This document shows, piece by piece, positions 26,399 through 36,052 of a stretch of DNA of 64,000 nucleotides. Location of the stretch: positions 62,001 through 126,000 of the forward strand of contig NZ_NPKQ01000001.1 of assembly GCF_008329525.1 (NCBI RefSeq), in the 5' to 3' direction. The first letter of the stretch is position 1; every line of letters begins with the position of its first letter. The notes under the pieces were generated by a model. It did no database searches and was not told where the DNA came from. It saw nothing but the letters and a program-made list of their open reading frames with translations. Source of the stretch: Tardiphaga sp. P9-11. GTDB lineage: Bacteria > Pseudomonadota > Alphaproteobacteria > Rhizobiales > Xanthobacteraceae. The position numbers and the translations under genes were made by a program.

Positions 26399-28204
26399 GT
26401 GAGTGAGTCCGTTCCCGAAACGATCGCTGCCATCGTTGCCGCGCATCGCGCTGGCACCGTGACGCCCGCGCAAACCGTGGCCCGCAGCTATCAGCGCATC
26501 CGCGACCGCGGCGACACCGCCATCTTCATCACGCTCCGCAACGAAGCCGAGGCGATCGCCGAAGCCGAGGCGCTCGCTGCGAAAGATCCCGCCACGCTGC
26601 CGCTCTACGGCGTGCCGGTCGGCGTGAAGGACAATATCGACGTCGCCGGTCTACCAACCACCGCCGCCTGTCCCGCTTTCGCCTATAATGCAACGCGTGA
26701 TGCCAGCGCCGTGGCGCGGCTGCGCGCGGCGGGCGCGATCATCATCGGCAAGACCAATCTCGACCAGTTCGCCACCGGTCTGGTCGGCGTGCGCTCGCCC
26801 TATGGCATTCCCAAGAACGCGATCCGCGACGATCTCGTGCCCGGCGGATCGAGCTCCGGCTCTGCCGTTGCCGTGTCCGCGGGCCTCGTGCCGCTGACAC
26901 TTGGCACAGATACTGCGGGCTCCGGCCGCGTGCCGGCGATGCTCAACAATATCGTCGGCCTCAAGCCGAGCCTCGGCCTGATCCCAACCGCCGGCGTCGT
27001 GCCGGCCTGCCGCACGCTGGATTGCGTGTCGATCTTCACGCTCACGGTGGATGATGCTGTTGCCGCGCTCGATGTGATGGGCGGCTATGACGCGCATGAT
27101 CCCTATTCGCGCAAGCGGGTGCCGGGTTCGCTCACCGCGTTTCCGAAGGGCCTCAAACTCGGCGTGCCGCGCAATGGCCAGCTGATCTTCTTCGGCGACA
27201 AGGCCTCGGAGAAAGCCTACGAGGACGCGCTGAAGCGCTGGACGGCGCTCGGCGCGACGCTGGTCCAATTCGATCTCGAGCCGTTCTATGAGACCGCGCG
27301 GCTGCTTTACGACGGTCCATGGGTGGCCGAGCGCCTGCTGGTGATCCGCGATCTGCTGGCCTCCGCGCCGGATGCGATTCATCCGGTGACGCGCGAGATC
27401 ACCATTGCCGGTGCACGCCAGAGTGCGACGGATACGTTCGCGGCCCTGTACAAGCTGCAGGATCTCAAGCGCGTCGCAGAACAGGCTTTCACTGCTATCC
27501 ATGCGCTGGTGCTGCCGACCGCGCCGACCGCCTATACAACGGCGCAGGTGCTCGCCAACCCCATCGAGCTCAATTCGCGGCTCGGCACCTATACCAACTT
27601 CGTCAACCTGCTCGACCTCTGCGGCCTCGCCATCCCTTCAGCGATGCGTGCCGACGGCATCCCATTCGGCATCACGCTACTGGCGCCGGGCGGCGATGAT
27701 GCCCTGCTTGCCAGTATCGGACGTGTGTTTCACTCCGACACCAGACTACCAGTCGGCGCCAGGGCGCTGCCGCAGCCGGCGCTGGCACCGCTCTCCGACA
27801 AACCCGCCGATGACGAAATCGGCATCGCCGTGGTCGGCGCGCATCTGTCGGGCATGGCGCTGAACGGTGAGTTGCAGGCGCTGAATGGTCGTCTGCTGAA
27901 AGCAATGACAACTGCGCCGGACTACAAATTCTATGCGCTCAACGGCACCACACCACCCAAGCCGGGCCTGCTGCGCGTCGCCGATGGCACAGGCTCGGAA
28001 ATCGCCGTCGAGGTCTGGGCGCTGTCGGCGGAAGCTTTCGGCAAGTTCGTCGCGTCTTTGCCAGAACCGATGTCGATCGGCACGCTGCGGCTGTCTGATG
28101 GATCCCGTGTGAAGGGCTTCCTCGTGGAAGCCAGGGCCACCGAAGGTGCGCGCGATATCTCGTCGTTTGGCGGATGGCGGGCCTATATGGCGAGCGCAAG
28201 GTAG
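26399..28204 (+). CDS. atzF: Allophanate hydrolase
   Basis: 601 residues, the usual AtzF size: an amidase-signature domain (about 1-440) and the C-terminal AtzF domain (about 455-600; GAHLSGMALNGEL, DYKFYALNGTTPPKPGL, EVWALSAEAFGKFV). The Ser-Ser-Lys triad is visible in VGVKDNIDVAGLPTT (Lys), GGSSSGSAVAV and DTAGSGRVPA. It hydrolyses allophanate to ammonia and CO2. A GTG start at 26399 with AGCAGG upstream is chosen; GTG 26363 is possible. Gap to the permease is 54 bp. Confidence 0.93.
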   Translation: MSESVPETIAAIVAAHRAGTVTPAQTVARSYQRIRDRGDTAIFITLRNEAEAIAEAEALAAKDPATLPLYGVPVGVKDNIDVAGLPTTAACPAFAYNATRDASAVARLRAAGAIIIGKTNLDQFATGLVGVRSPYGIPKNAIRDDLVPGGSSSGSAVAVSAGLVPLTLGTDTAGSGRVPAMLNNIVGLKPSLGLIPTAGVVPACRTLDCVSIFTLTVDDAVAALDVMGGYDAHDPYSRKRVPGSLTAFPKGLKLGVPRNGQLIFFGDKASEKAYEDALKRWTALGATLVQFDLEPFYETARLLYDGPWVAERLLVIRDLLASAPDAIHPVTREITIAGARQSATDTFAALYKLQDLKRVAEQAFTAIHALVLPTAPTAYTTAQVLANPIELNSRLGTYTNFVNLLDLCGLAIPSAMRADGIPFGITLLAPGGDDALLASIGRVFHSDTRLPVGARALPQPALAPLSDKPADDEIGIAVVGAHLSGMALNGELQALNGRLLKAMTTAPDYKFYALNGTTPPKPGLLRVADGTGSEIAVEVWALSAEAFGKFVASLPEPMSIGTLRLSDGSRVKGFLVEARATEGARDISSFGGWRAYMASAR

Positions 28205-28224
28205 GCCGTAGTGCGATCTCTCAA

Positions 28225-28256
28225 AGTGTCGTCCCCGCGAAGGCGGGGACGACACT
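28225..28256. terminator. Perfect 14-bp palindrome between convergent genes
   Basis: AGTGTCGTCCCCGC (28225-28238), GAAG, GCGGGGACGACACT (28243-28256). It lies between converging atzF and the chemoreceptor gene, and is likely a bidirectional transcription end or a mobile palindromic repeat; the GTCGTCCCCGC arms recur widely in related genomes. Confidence 0.7.
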
Positions 28257-28277
28257 AACTGGTCAGCGGCGCGAAAC

Positions 28278-30323
28278 TTACGCCGCCCGGATATTCCCCA
28301 TGAACCGATCCAGCTCCGCGCGCAGGCGTGCACTTTCGCTCGACAGCGTCTGCGCCGAATTCAACACCTGAGCTGACGCCGCACCGGTTTCGGTCGCGCC
28401 GCGATTCACATCGACGATATCGCCGGCAACCTGCTGGGTACCGTGAGCAACACGCTGGACGTTCTGCGCGATCTCGCGCGTGGCTGCGCCCTGCTGTTCG
28501 ACGGCGCTGGCGATCTCCGAGGCAATGCCGGAAATCTCGCCGATGGTGCTGCCGATTTGCTTGATCGCCGACACGGAATCCCGTGTCGCGGTCTGCATGC
28601 CTGCGATCTGGGTCGAGATTTCCTCGGTTGCCTTTGCGGTCTGGCTGGCCAGGGACTTCACTTCGGACGCCACGACGGCAAAGCCACGGCCGGCGTCGCC
28701 GGCACGCGCAGCCTCAATGGTCGCATTCAGCGCCAGAAGGTTGGTCTGCTCGGCAATCGCCGTGATGAGATCGACGACGTCACCGATGCGCTGCGCGGCG
28801 CGAGACAGTTCGCCGATGCGGGCATCGGTCTGCTGTGCCTGCACCACGGCGCTGTCAGCGATCTTGCTGGAGGTCTGCACCTGACGGCCGATTTCATTGA
28901 CCGATAGCGAAAGTTCTTCGGTCGCGGTCGCCACCGACTGCATGTTCGAGGACGCTTCATCCGATGCTCCGGCAACGCGGCTCGACAATCCCTCGGTGGT
29001 CTCGGCGGTGCGCGTCAGTGTGCCGGCAGCGGATTCCAGCTGTCCCGCCGATGCCGACACGTTCGAGACAATCGCCCCCACGGCCGATTCGAAATCATCG
29101 GCAAAGCGGATGAGTTCGGCGCGGCGCGCGGCGCCTGCTTCACGGCTTTGCTCTTCCTGCGTGGCGGCATCCCGCTCGGCCTTTGCGACGGCCTGCACCT
29201 TGAACTCTTCCACAGCCGATGCCATGTCGCCGAGTTCATCGCGGCGACCAAGACCCGGCAGCACGACTTCGAAGTCACCGGCGGCCAGTTTGCGCATCGC
29301 CACGCACATAGCGATCATCGGATTGGCAATGCTGCGACCCAGCAACATCGCGAGAATGGCACCGATCACAAAACCACCGAAGCCGAGAATCATCACCTGA
29401 TGCTTGGTATCATTGACAGTCTTGTCGGATTCGGCATCCATCCGCTGCTGTTCCGCCAGCATGTCGGCCTTCATCTCGGTGGAAAGCTTGGTAATGGCGG
29501 TCGTCGTCTCCGACATCTCCTGAACGAGACCATCGACCTTCTTGGTGTTCTCGACGAATTTGAGGAAAGCATCAGCGTAGAGCTTCGTCTCCGCAGTGAT
29601 CTCCTTCACCTTGTTGTTGATCTTGTCGTCATTGGCATAAATCGTCGCGTACGAGTTCTGCAGGAACTTGATGCGGGCCGTCGCGGCATTCGAGGTCTTG
29701 TCCTCGGCCTTGCCTATATAGGTATTCACAAGCGACGTCGCAGTGATGAACTGGGTGGTGATCTCCTTGACCTGATCCTGCACGGAAGCAAGGCCGGCCA
29801 TGGTCGCGGTGTCGCCGAGATCATCGATCTTGTTACGCAGCATGAGGCTGGTGCGCGACAACTGGCTCGATGCGATGGTGTCGTTCTGCCCCTTCACGGT
29901 CAGGATGTCAGCGAACACCTTGGTGAAGGTCGTGAATTCGCGGGACAGTTTGGTGATCTTGTCGAGCCGCGCAGAATCCGTGGTCGCCTTCATCGACTGA
30001 TCGATGGCACCTTTCAGGCTCGCTTCCGCAGCCTTCGCCGCCTTGGCGTCCGCTTCATTGCTGGTGAGGACGTAATAGCGCGTCAGTGCCTGATAGGAGG
30101 TCAGCTCACGGTCGATGTTGCGGGCCAGACCCGATTCCGCGACGCTGGTGCGATAGGACACCACACCGGCCGAGATGCGCTCGAAGCCGACATAAGCGAG
30201 CACCATGCTGAGCGCGGAGATGGCGAGCACGGCCGCAAAGCCCAGCGTCACCTTGGCGCGGAACCTGAGGGCAGGAAACTTAAAAGAAGCCGGCTTCTTC
30301 CGGACAAGCGTCGTCGTTGCCAC
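28278..30323 (-). CDS. Methyl-accepting chemotaxis protein
   Basis: 681 residues: a short cytosolic start, TM1 (about 20-45), a long helical periplasmic sensor domain (about 46-310, HBM/four-helix-bundle-like with many Ala, Lys and Thr), TM2 (about 313-335), HAMP (about 336-390), and a cytosolic signalling domain with hairpin tip EQTNLLALNATIEAARAG. There is no C-terminal pentapeptide tether for CheR. The ligand is unknown. The GTG at 30323 follows a G-rich stretch; an upstream TTG (30380) would add 19 residues without a better binding site. Confidence 0.9.
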   Translation of the reverse strand: MATTTLVRKKPASFKFPALRFRAKVTLGFAAVLAISALSMVLAYVGFERISAGVVSYRTSVAESGLARNIDRELTSYQALTRYYVLTSNEADAKAAKAAEASLKGAIDQSMKATTDSARLDKITKLSREFTTFTKVFADILTVKGQNDTIASSQLSRTSLMLRNKIDDLGDTATMAGLASVQDQVKEITTQFITATSLVNTYIGKAEDKTSNAATARIKFLQNSYATIYANDDKINNKVKEITAETKLYADAFLKFVENTKKVDGLVQEMSETTTAITKLSTEMKADMLAEQQRMDAESDKTVNDTKHQVMILGFGGFVIGAILAMLLGRSIANPMIAMCVAMRKLAAGDFEVVLPGLGRRDELGDMASAVEEFKVQAVAKAERDAATQEEQSREAGAARRAELIRFADDFESAVGAIVSNVSASAGQLESAAGTLTRTAETTEGLSSRVAGASDEASSNMQSVATATEELSLSVNEIGRQVQTSSKIADSAVVQAQQTDARIGELSRAAQRIGDVVDLITAIAEQTNLLALNATIEAARAGDAGRGFAVVASEVKSLASQTAKATEEISTQIAGMQTATRDSVSAIKQIGSTIGEISGIASEIASAVEQQGAATREIAQNVQRVAHGTQQVAGDIVDVNRGATETGAASAQVLNSAQTLSSESARLRAELDRFMGNIRAA

Positions 30324-30471
30324 CTGGGCCCCCCGTTCATCGCTCCCAACATTCGGGTCATCGCGCGCAAGCGCACGCAAAGCCGATGCCCAAACCTACG
30401 GCACATTGGCTAAGGACGAGTAAACGGATACCGGAACTTCTGGAGGTTGCGCGGCGGGTGGACAGGGATTC

Positions 30472-30514
30472 GTCATTCCGGGGCGCGCGGCGAAGCCGTG
30501 CGCCCCGGAATGAC
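30472..30514. repeat. Palindromic intergenic repeat, copy 2
   Basis: GTCATTCCGGGGCGC (30472-30486) and GCGCCCCGGAATGAC (30500-30514) form a perfect 15-bp stem around CGGCGAAGCCG. It shares its arm with the element at 5246-5298. It follows the scoB stop and may terminate that operon. Confidence 0.75.
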
Positions 30515-30524
30515 TGTGTTTGGA

Positions 30525-31214
30525 CTACGCCGCCATCGCGGGCGGGGTCAGCGACTGCCAATTGTTCGCGAGCTGCAGCTTGGGCTCGGTGAGTGCCTGC
30601 AACTGCTCCAGCGTCATGCCCTCGACCATCTCGCGCACGAACAGGCCCTGCTCCGTGACGTCGATCACCGCGAGGTTGGTGTAGATGCGCTTGACGCAGC
30701 CCAGCGCAGTGAGCGGCAACCGGCACTTCTTGAGGATACGCGGCTTACCGGCCTTGTCGGTGTGATCCATGATCACCCGGATCTCCTTGGCGCCGACTGC
30801 GAGATCCATCGCGCCGCCGACACCGGGCGGGAAGGACGGGTCTTCGGTGGTCCAGTTGGCGAGATCGCCGGCTTCAGAGACTTCAAAGGCACCGAGCAGG
30901 CTGACATCGAGATGTTTGCCGCGGATCATCAGGAACGCGTCGGCGTGATGCATGAACACCCCGCCCTTGATCAGTGTCGTGTAGTTCTTGCCGGCATCGA
31001 TCAGGTTCTCGTCTTCCGTGCCCAGCTCCGGCTTTGGACCGAGGCCGAGAATGCCGTTCTCGCTGTGGAAGATCACCTCGCGCCCATCGGGCACGTAGCT
31101 CGCCGCCCGCGTCGGCATGCCGATGCCGAGATTGACATAGGCGCCTTCCTGCAGGTCCTGCGCGGCACGCCAGGCCATCTGGTCGCGATTGAGTGGCTTG
31201 TACGTCGTCGTCAT
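30525..31214 (-). CDS. scoB: 3-oxoacid CoA-transferase subunit B
   Basis: 229 residues. The CoA-accepting glutamate is E52 in SENGILGLGP, and NLGIGMPT is the N-terminal signature. With subunit A it moves CoA from succinyl-CoA to acetoacetate (or 3-oxoadipate, if PcaIJ-like). The ATG overlaps the scoA stop (ATGA). Acetoacetate is the end product of the homogentisate pathway encoded 6-10 kb away, which favours an acetoacetate role; 3-oxoadipate cannot be excluded. Confidence 0.88.
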   Translation of the reverse strand: MTTTYKPLNRDQMAWRAAQDLQEGAYVNLGIGMPTRAASYVPDGREVIFHSENGILGLGPKPELGTEDENLIDAGKNYTTLIKGGVFMHHADAFLMIRGKHLDVSLLGAFEVSEAGDLANWTTEDPSFPPGVGGAMDLAVGAKEIRVIMDHTDKAGKPRILKKCRLPLTALGCVKRIYTNLAVIDVTEQGLFVREMVEGMTLEQLQALTEPKLQLANNWQSLTPPAMAA

Positions 31215-31882
31215 GCCTTTGCTCCCACTACCAACACGCGATCGATGAAGATGCTCGGCGTCACCACCGCTTCCGGATCGAGACTGCCGAGTTCGACCAT
31301 TTCGTTGACCTGCACGACGCTGAGGTCGGCGGCCATGGCCATGATCGGATTGAAGTTACGCGCCGACTGGTCATAGATGAGATTGCCCCAGCGATCCGCC
31401 TTCTTGGCGCGCAGCAGCGCGATGTCGCCCTTCAGCGGCTTCTCGAACACATGCAGCACGCCATCGATCTCGCGGGTCTCCTTGCCCTCGGCGAGTTTCG
31501 TATGCGCGGTCACGGGCGAGAAGAAACCGCCAAGCCCGGCGGCATGGGCATGCATGCGCTCGCTAATAATGCCCTGCGGGACGAGTTCGAGTTCCAGCGT
31601 CTTGGCGCGATAGGCATTCAGGAACGCACTGTAGTCGCCGGAGCGCGGATAGGAGCAGATCACCTTGCTGACGCGGCCGGAATTGATCAGCCGGGCGAGG
31701 CCGGTATCGCCATTGCCTGCATTGTTATGAACAATGGTGAGATTGGTCGACCCCTGCTCGTGCAGTGCCTCCAGCAGATCATCGGCAATGCCGACGGTAC
31801 CGAACCCGGCCACCAGGACGACTGCCCCGTCCTTCACCCCAGCCACGGCCTCGGCCGGGCTGGCTACGCTCTTATCGATCAC
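31211..31882 (-). CDS. scoA: 3-oxoacid CoA-transferase subunit A
   Basis: 223 residues of the CoA-transferase family I alpha type: VAGFGTVGIADDLLEAL (CoA-binding GFG motif), VHNNAGNGDTGLARLI, and the NPIMAMAADL stretch near the C-terminus. It starts with GTG 31882. Divergent from the molybdenum-hydroxylase genes across 247 bp, where the promoters of both operons must lie. Confidence 0.88.
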   Translation of the reverse strand: MIDKSVASPAEAVAGVKDGAVVLVAGFGTVGIADDLLEALHEQGSTNLTIVHNNAGNGDTGLARLINSGRVSKVICSYPRSGDYSAFLNAYRAKTLELELVPQGIISERMHAHAAGLGGFFSPVTAHTKLAEGKETREIDGVLHVFEKPLKGDIALLRAKKADRWGNLIYDQSARNFNPIMAMAADLSVVQVNEMVELGSLDPEAVVTPSIFIDRVLVVGAKA

Positions 31883-32129
31883 TCCCGAAAACTCCTCGTC
31901 GCGGAATTGTTATTGTCCGCAATCGCTTGCGGCATTTATTGCGCCGCGACTAGAGCATTGCGGGCAAGGAAGTTGAAGGCATAAATTTGCAGGAGGGATA
32001 CGCGTCCTCCCGCTGCCTCATTGGGCAGAGGCATAGTCGCGCCAGTTGCCCCCTACCAAATTCCCAGTTGCAAACTTTTCGGACCGCGCTTCTAATTGGA
32101 ATAATTAAAAAATACCGGGAGGTCTGCGC

Positions 32130-32615
<486 letters not shown>

Positions 32616-32704
32616 GCCGCGGCGTATTTGATCTGAGCTGAGCCAGCCGCGTGTTTCGATGGAAAGCGCGGACAATCAAAAACTCCGGCAGGGAGACCCA
32701 TGAG

Positions 32705-35059
32705 ATGGGCGTTGAAGGCATTGGCGCACGCGTTGCGCGCAAGGAAGACAAGCGATTCATCACGGGCCGCGGCCGCTATGTCGATGACGTTAAGGTCATC
32801 GGCCTCACCCACGCGCATTTCATCCGCAGTCCCCACGCACATGCCAAGGTGAAGGGCATCGACGCCTCCGCCGCCAAGGATATGCCGGGCGTGGTCGATG
32901 TGCTGACCGCACAGCAACTTGTGGACGACAAGATCGGCAACCTGATCTGCGGCTGGGCAGTGTCATCCAAAGACGGTACGCCGATGAAGATGGGCGCATG
33001 GCCGGCGATGGCGCCGGACACCGTGCGCTTCGTCGGACAGGCCGTCGCCGTCGTGATCGCCGAGACCAAGAACCAGGCGAAGGATGCCGCCGAAGCGGTT
33101 GTCGTCGAGTACGAAGAGTTACCCGCCGTGAGCAGCATGACCACAGCGCTCGCCAAAAGCGCTCCTCAACTGCATCCGGAAGCGCCGGGCAATGTGGTCT
33201 ATGACTGGGCGATCGGCGACGAGAAGCAGACTAATGACGCCTTCAGCAAGGCGGCCAATGTCGTGTCGCTGGACCTGACCAATAACCGACTGGTGCCGAA
33301 CGCGATGGAGCCCCGCGCAGCCGTCGCGGAATATGACGAGGCGGAAGAGCACTTCACGCTCCATACGACATCGCAGAATCCGCATGTGGCGCGGCTCGTG
33401 CTGTCGGCGTTCTATAATGTGGCACAGGAACACAAGCTGCGCGTCATCGCCCCCGATGTCGGCGGCGGCTTCGGCTCGAAGATCTTCATCTATCCCGAGG
33501 AAATGGTCGCGCTGTGGGCGTCGAAGAAAGTGCGTCGCCCGGTGAAATGGACCGGTGACCGCACCGAAGCCTTCCTCACCGACGCGCATGGCCGCGATCA
33601 TATGTCCCATGCGGAGATGGCGTTCGACGCCAACAACAGAATCCTGGGCCTGCGGGTGAAGACCCACGCAAATTTCGGCGCCTATATGTCGCTGTTCTCG
33701 TCCTCGGTGCCGACTTATCTCTACGCCACGCTGCTGTCGGGCCAGTACAATATCCCGACCATCTATGCGGAGGTGATGGGCGTCTACACCAACACCACGC
33801 CGGTGGATGCCTATCGCGGCGCCGGACGCCCGGAAGCAAGCTATCTGGTGGAACGGCTGATGGAGACATCGGCGCGGCAGTTGAAGGTCGATCCGGCCGA
33901 ACTGCGCCGGATCAACTTCGTCACGCAATTTCCACACCAAACGCCGGTGATCATGGCCTATGACATCGGCGACTTCGGCGCCTCGCTGGACGCTGCACTG
34001 AAGGCAATCGACTATTCGGGCTTCCCGGCGCGCAAGGCCAAGGCGAAAGCCGCCGGCAAGCTGCGCGGCCTCGGTTTCTCCTGCTACATCGAAGCCTGCG
34101 GCATCGCGCCCTCCAAGGCGGTCGGCTCGCTGGGCGCCGGCGTCGGCCTGTGGGAGTCCGCGGAAGTACGCGTCAATCCAGTCGGCACCATCGAGGTGCT
34201 GACGGGATCGCACAGCCATGGCCAGGGCCACGAGACGACCTTCGCGCAGCTCGTTGCGGGACGGCTCGGCATTTCCGTCGATCAGGTGCAGATCGTGCAC
34301 GGCGACACCGACAAGGTGCAGTTTGGCATGGGCACCTATGGCTCACGCTCGGCGGCGGTCGGCATGTCCGCGATCTTCAAGGCAATGGAGAAGGTAGAAG
34401 CCAAGGCGAAGAAGATCGCCGCGCACCTGCTGGAAGCCTCCGAAGGCGACATCGTCATCGAGAATGGCGAGTTCAAGGTCGCCGGCACCGACAAGGCGAT
34501 CGCGCTGCCGATGGTCGCGCTCGCCGCCTATACCGCACACAACCTGCCAGATGGCATGGAGCCCGGCCTGAAGGAAGGCGCGTTCTACGATCCCACCAAC
34601 TTCACCTTCCCGGCCGGCGCCTATATCTGCGAAGTCGAGATCGATCCCGGCACCGGCAAGACCGACATTGTCGACTTCGTTGCGGTCGATGATTTCGGCC
34701 GGCTGATCAATCCGATGATCGTCGAAGGTCAAGTCCATGGCGGCCTCGCCCAAGGCATCGGGCAGGCGATGCTGGAAAGCGCGGTCTATGACGACAACGG
34801 CCAGCCGGTGACGGCATCGTTCATGGACTATGCCATGCCGCGCGCCGACGACGTGCCATCGTTCCGGGTGTCGCACACCACCACGCTCTGCCCGGGCAAT
34901 CCGCTTGGCGTGAAGGGCTGCGGCGAGGCCGGCGCGATCGGCTCGTCACCCGCAGTGATCAACGCCATTACGGACGCGCTTGGTCATAACAAGATCGAAA
35001 TGCCGGCAACGCCCGGCCGTGTCTGGGAAGCGCTGCAGTTGCGGCAGGCAGCGGAATAA
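32705..35059 (+). CDS. Molybdenum hydroxylase large subunit, CoxL-like form II
   Basis: 784 residues. It binds molybdopterin cytosine dinucleotide and holds the active site: GGGFGSK, the loop AYRGAGR (369-375), SHSHGQGHET and VKGCGEAGAIGS with the Glu next to molybdenum. True (form I) CO dehydrogenases carry AYXCSFR with a Cys ligand for copper. AYRGAGR marks form II, whose substrate is generally not CO, so the gene should not be called CO dehydrogenase. ATG 32705 is preceded by GGGAG. Confidence 0.93.
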   Translation: MGVEGIGARVARKEDKRFITGRGRYVDDVKVIGLTHAHFIRSPHAHAKVKGIDASAAKDMPGVVDVLTAQQLVDDKIGNLICGWAVSSKDGTPMKMGAWPAMAPDTVRFVGQAVAVVIAETKNQAKDAAEAVVVEYEELPAVSSMTTALAKSAPQLHPEAPGNVVYDWAIGDEKQTNDAFSKAANVVSLDLTNNRLVPNAMEPRAAVAEYDEAEEHFTLHTTSQNPHVARLVLSAFYNVAQEHKLRVIAPDVGGGFGSKIFIYPEEMVALWASKKVRRPVKWTGDRTEAFLTDAHGRDHMSHAEMAFDANNRILGLRVKTHANFGAYMSLFSSSVPTYLYATLLSGQYNIPTIYAEVMGVYTNTTPVDAYRGAGRPEASYLVERLMETSARQLKVDPAELRRINFVTQFPHQTPVIMAYDIGDFGASLDAALKAIDYSGFPARKAKAKAAGKLRGLGFSCYIEACGIAPSKAVGSLGAGVGLWESAEVRVNPVGTIEVLTGSHSHGQGHETTFAQLVAGRLGISVDQVQIVHGDTDKVQFGMGTYGSRSAAVGMSAIFKAMEKVEAKAKKIAAHLLEASEGDIVIENGEFKVAGTDKAIALPMVALAAYTAHNLPDGMEPGLKEGAFYDPTNFTFPAGAYICEVEIDPGTGKTDIVDFVAVDDFGRLINPMIVEGQVHGGLAQGIGQAMLESAVYDDNGQPVTASFMDYAMPRADDVPSFRVSHTTTLCPGNPLGVKGCGEAGAIGSSPAVINAITDALGHNKIEMPATPGRVWEALQLRQAAE

Positions 35060-35071
35060 GGGAGAGCGATC

Positions 35072-35872
35072 ATGTATGAGACCACTTATCACCGCCCCGC
35101 CAGCATCGACGAAGCCGCAGCGCTGTTCGCCAAGCATCCGGATGCGAAGTATCTCGCCGGCGGCCATACGCTGATCCCCGTGATGAAGCAGCGGCTCGCA
35201 GCACCATCGGATGTCATTGATCTCGCCCGGATCAAGGACATGATCGGCATCGAGGCGACAGCCGACGCACTGATCATCAAGGCAGCTACAACCTATTACG
35301 ACATTACGCAGAGCGCCGCGGCGAAGAAGGCGATCCCCGCGATCGTGCATCTGACGTCCGTGCTCGGCGACCCTGCCGTGCGCTATCGCGGCACCATCGG
35401 CGGGTCGATTGCCAATAACGATCCTGCCGCCGATTATCCCGCCGCCGTACTGGCGCTGAATGCCACCATCAAGACCAACAAACGCGAGATCAAGGGTGAC
35501 GATTTCTTCCAGGGCCTGTTCTCGACGGCGCTGGAGGACAACGAGATCATCACCTCGGTGTCGTTCCCGATCCCGGCCAAGGCCGGCTACGCCAAGATGC
35601 GCCACCCGGCGTCGCGCTTCGCGCTCACCGCGGTGTTCGTCGCACAGAGCAAGTCCGGCGAGGTCCGCGTCGCTGCCACAGGCGCATCGCAGAGCGGCGT
35701 GATGCGCGTGCCGGCGATCGAGGCTGCGCTGAAAGCGAACTGGTCGGCGGGTGCGCTGGATGGCGTGAATATCTCTGCCGACGGGTTGATGGGTGACATC
35801 CACGGCTCGGCGGAATATCGCGCCAATCTCATCAAGGTGATGGCGCAGCGCGCGGTGGAAGCGGCGAGCTGA
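35072..35872 (+). CDS. Molybdenum hydroxylase FAD subunit (CoxM-like)
   Basis: 266 residues. The FAD-binding motifs are AGGHTLIPVMKQRLAAP (about 28-44) and TIGGSIANNDPAADYP (about 107-122). It passes electrons from the iron-sulfur subunit to an external acceptor. It begins 12 nt after the large subunit with GGGAG upstream, completing a three-subunit enzyme. Confidence 0.92.
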   Translation: MYETTYHRPASIDEAAALFAKHPDAKYLAGGHTLIPVMKQRLAAPSDVIDLARIKDMIGIEATADALIIKAATTYYDITQSAAAKKAIPAIVHLTSVLGDPAVRYRGTIGGSIANNDPAADYPAAVLALNATIKTNKREIKGDDFFQGLFSTALEDNEIITSVSFPIPAKAGYAKMRHPASRFALTAVFVAQSKSGEVRVAATGASQSGVMRVPAIEAALKANWSAGALDGVNISADGLMGDIHGSAEYRANLIKVMAQRAVEAAS

Positions 35873-36052
35873 CATTCCATTGAACGGCACAATGCGCGCG
35901 AGGAATCGCGCGCATTTTTGTGCAGTGCCGCAGCATAGCCGCATGCAGGATTGCGGCCAAAAGCTTCTTGCCCTCGTCATCTCCAGCATAGACAGTTTCC
36001 GGCAAATCGGTCCGTCGCCATCGACGACCAATATCAGGCATGGGAAACGCAA

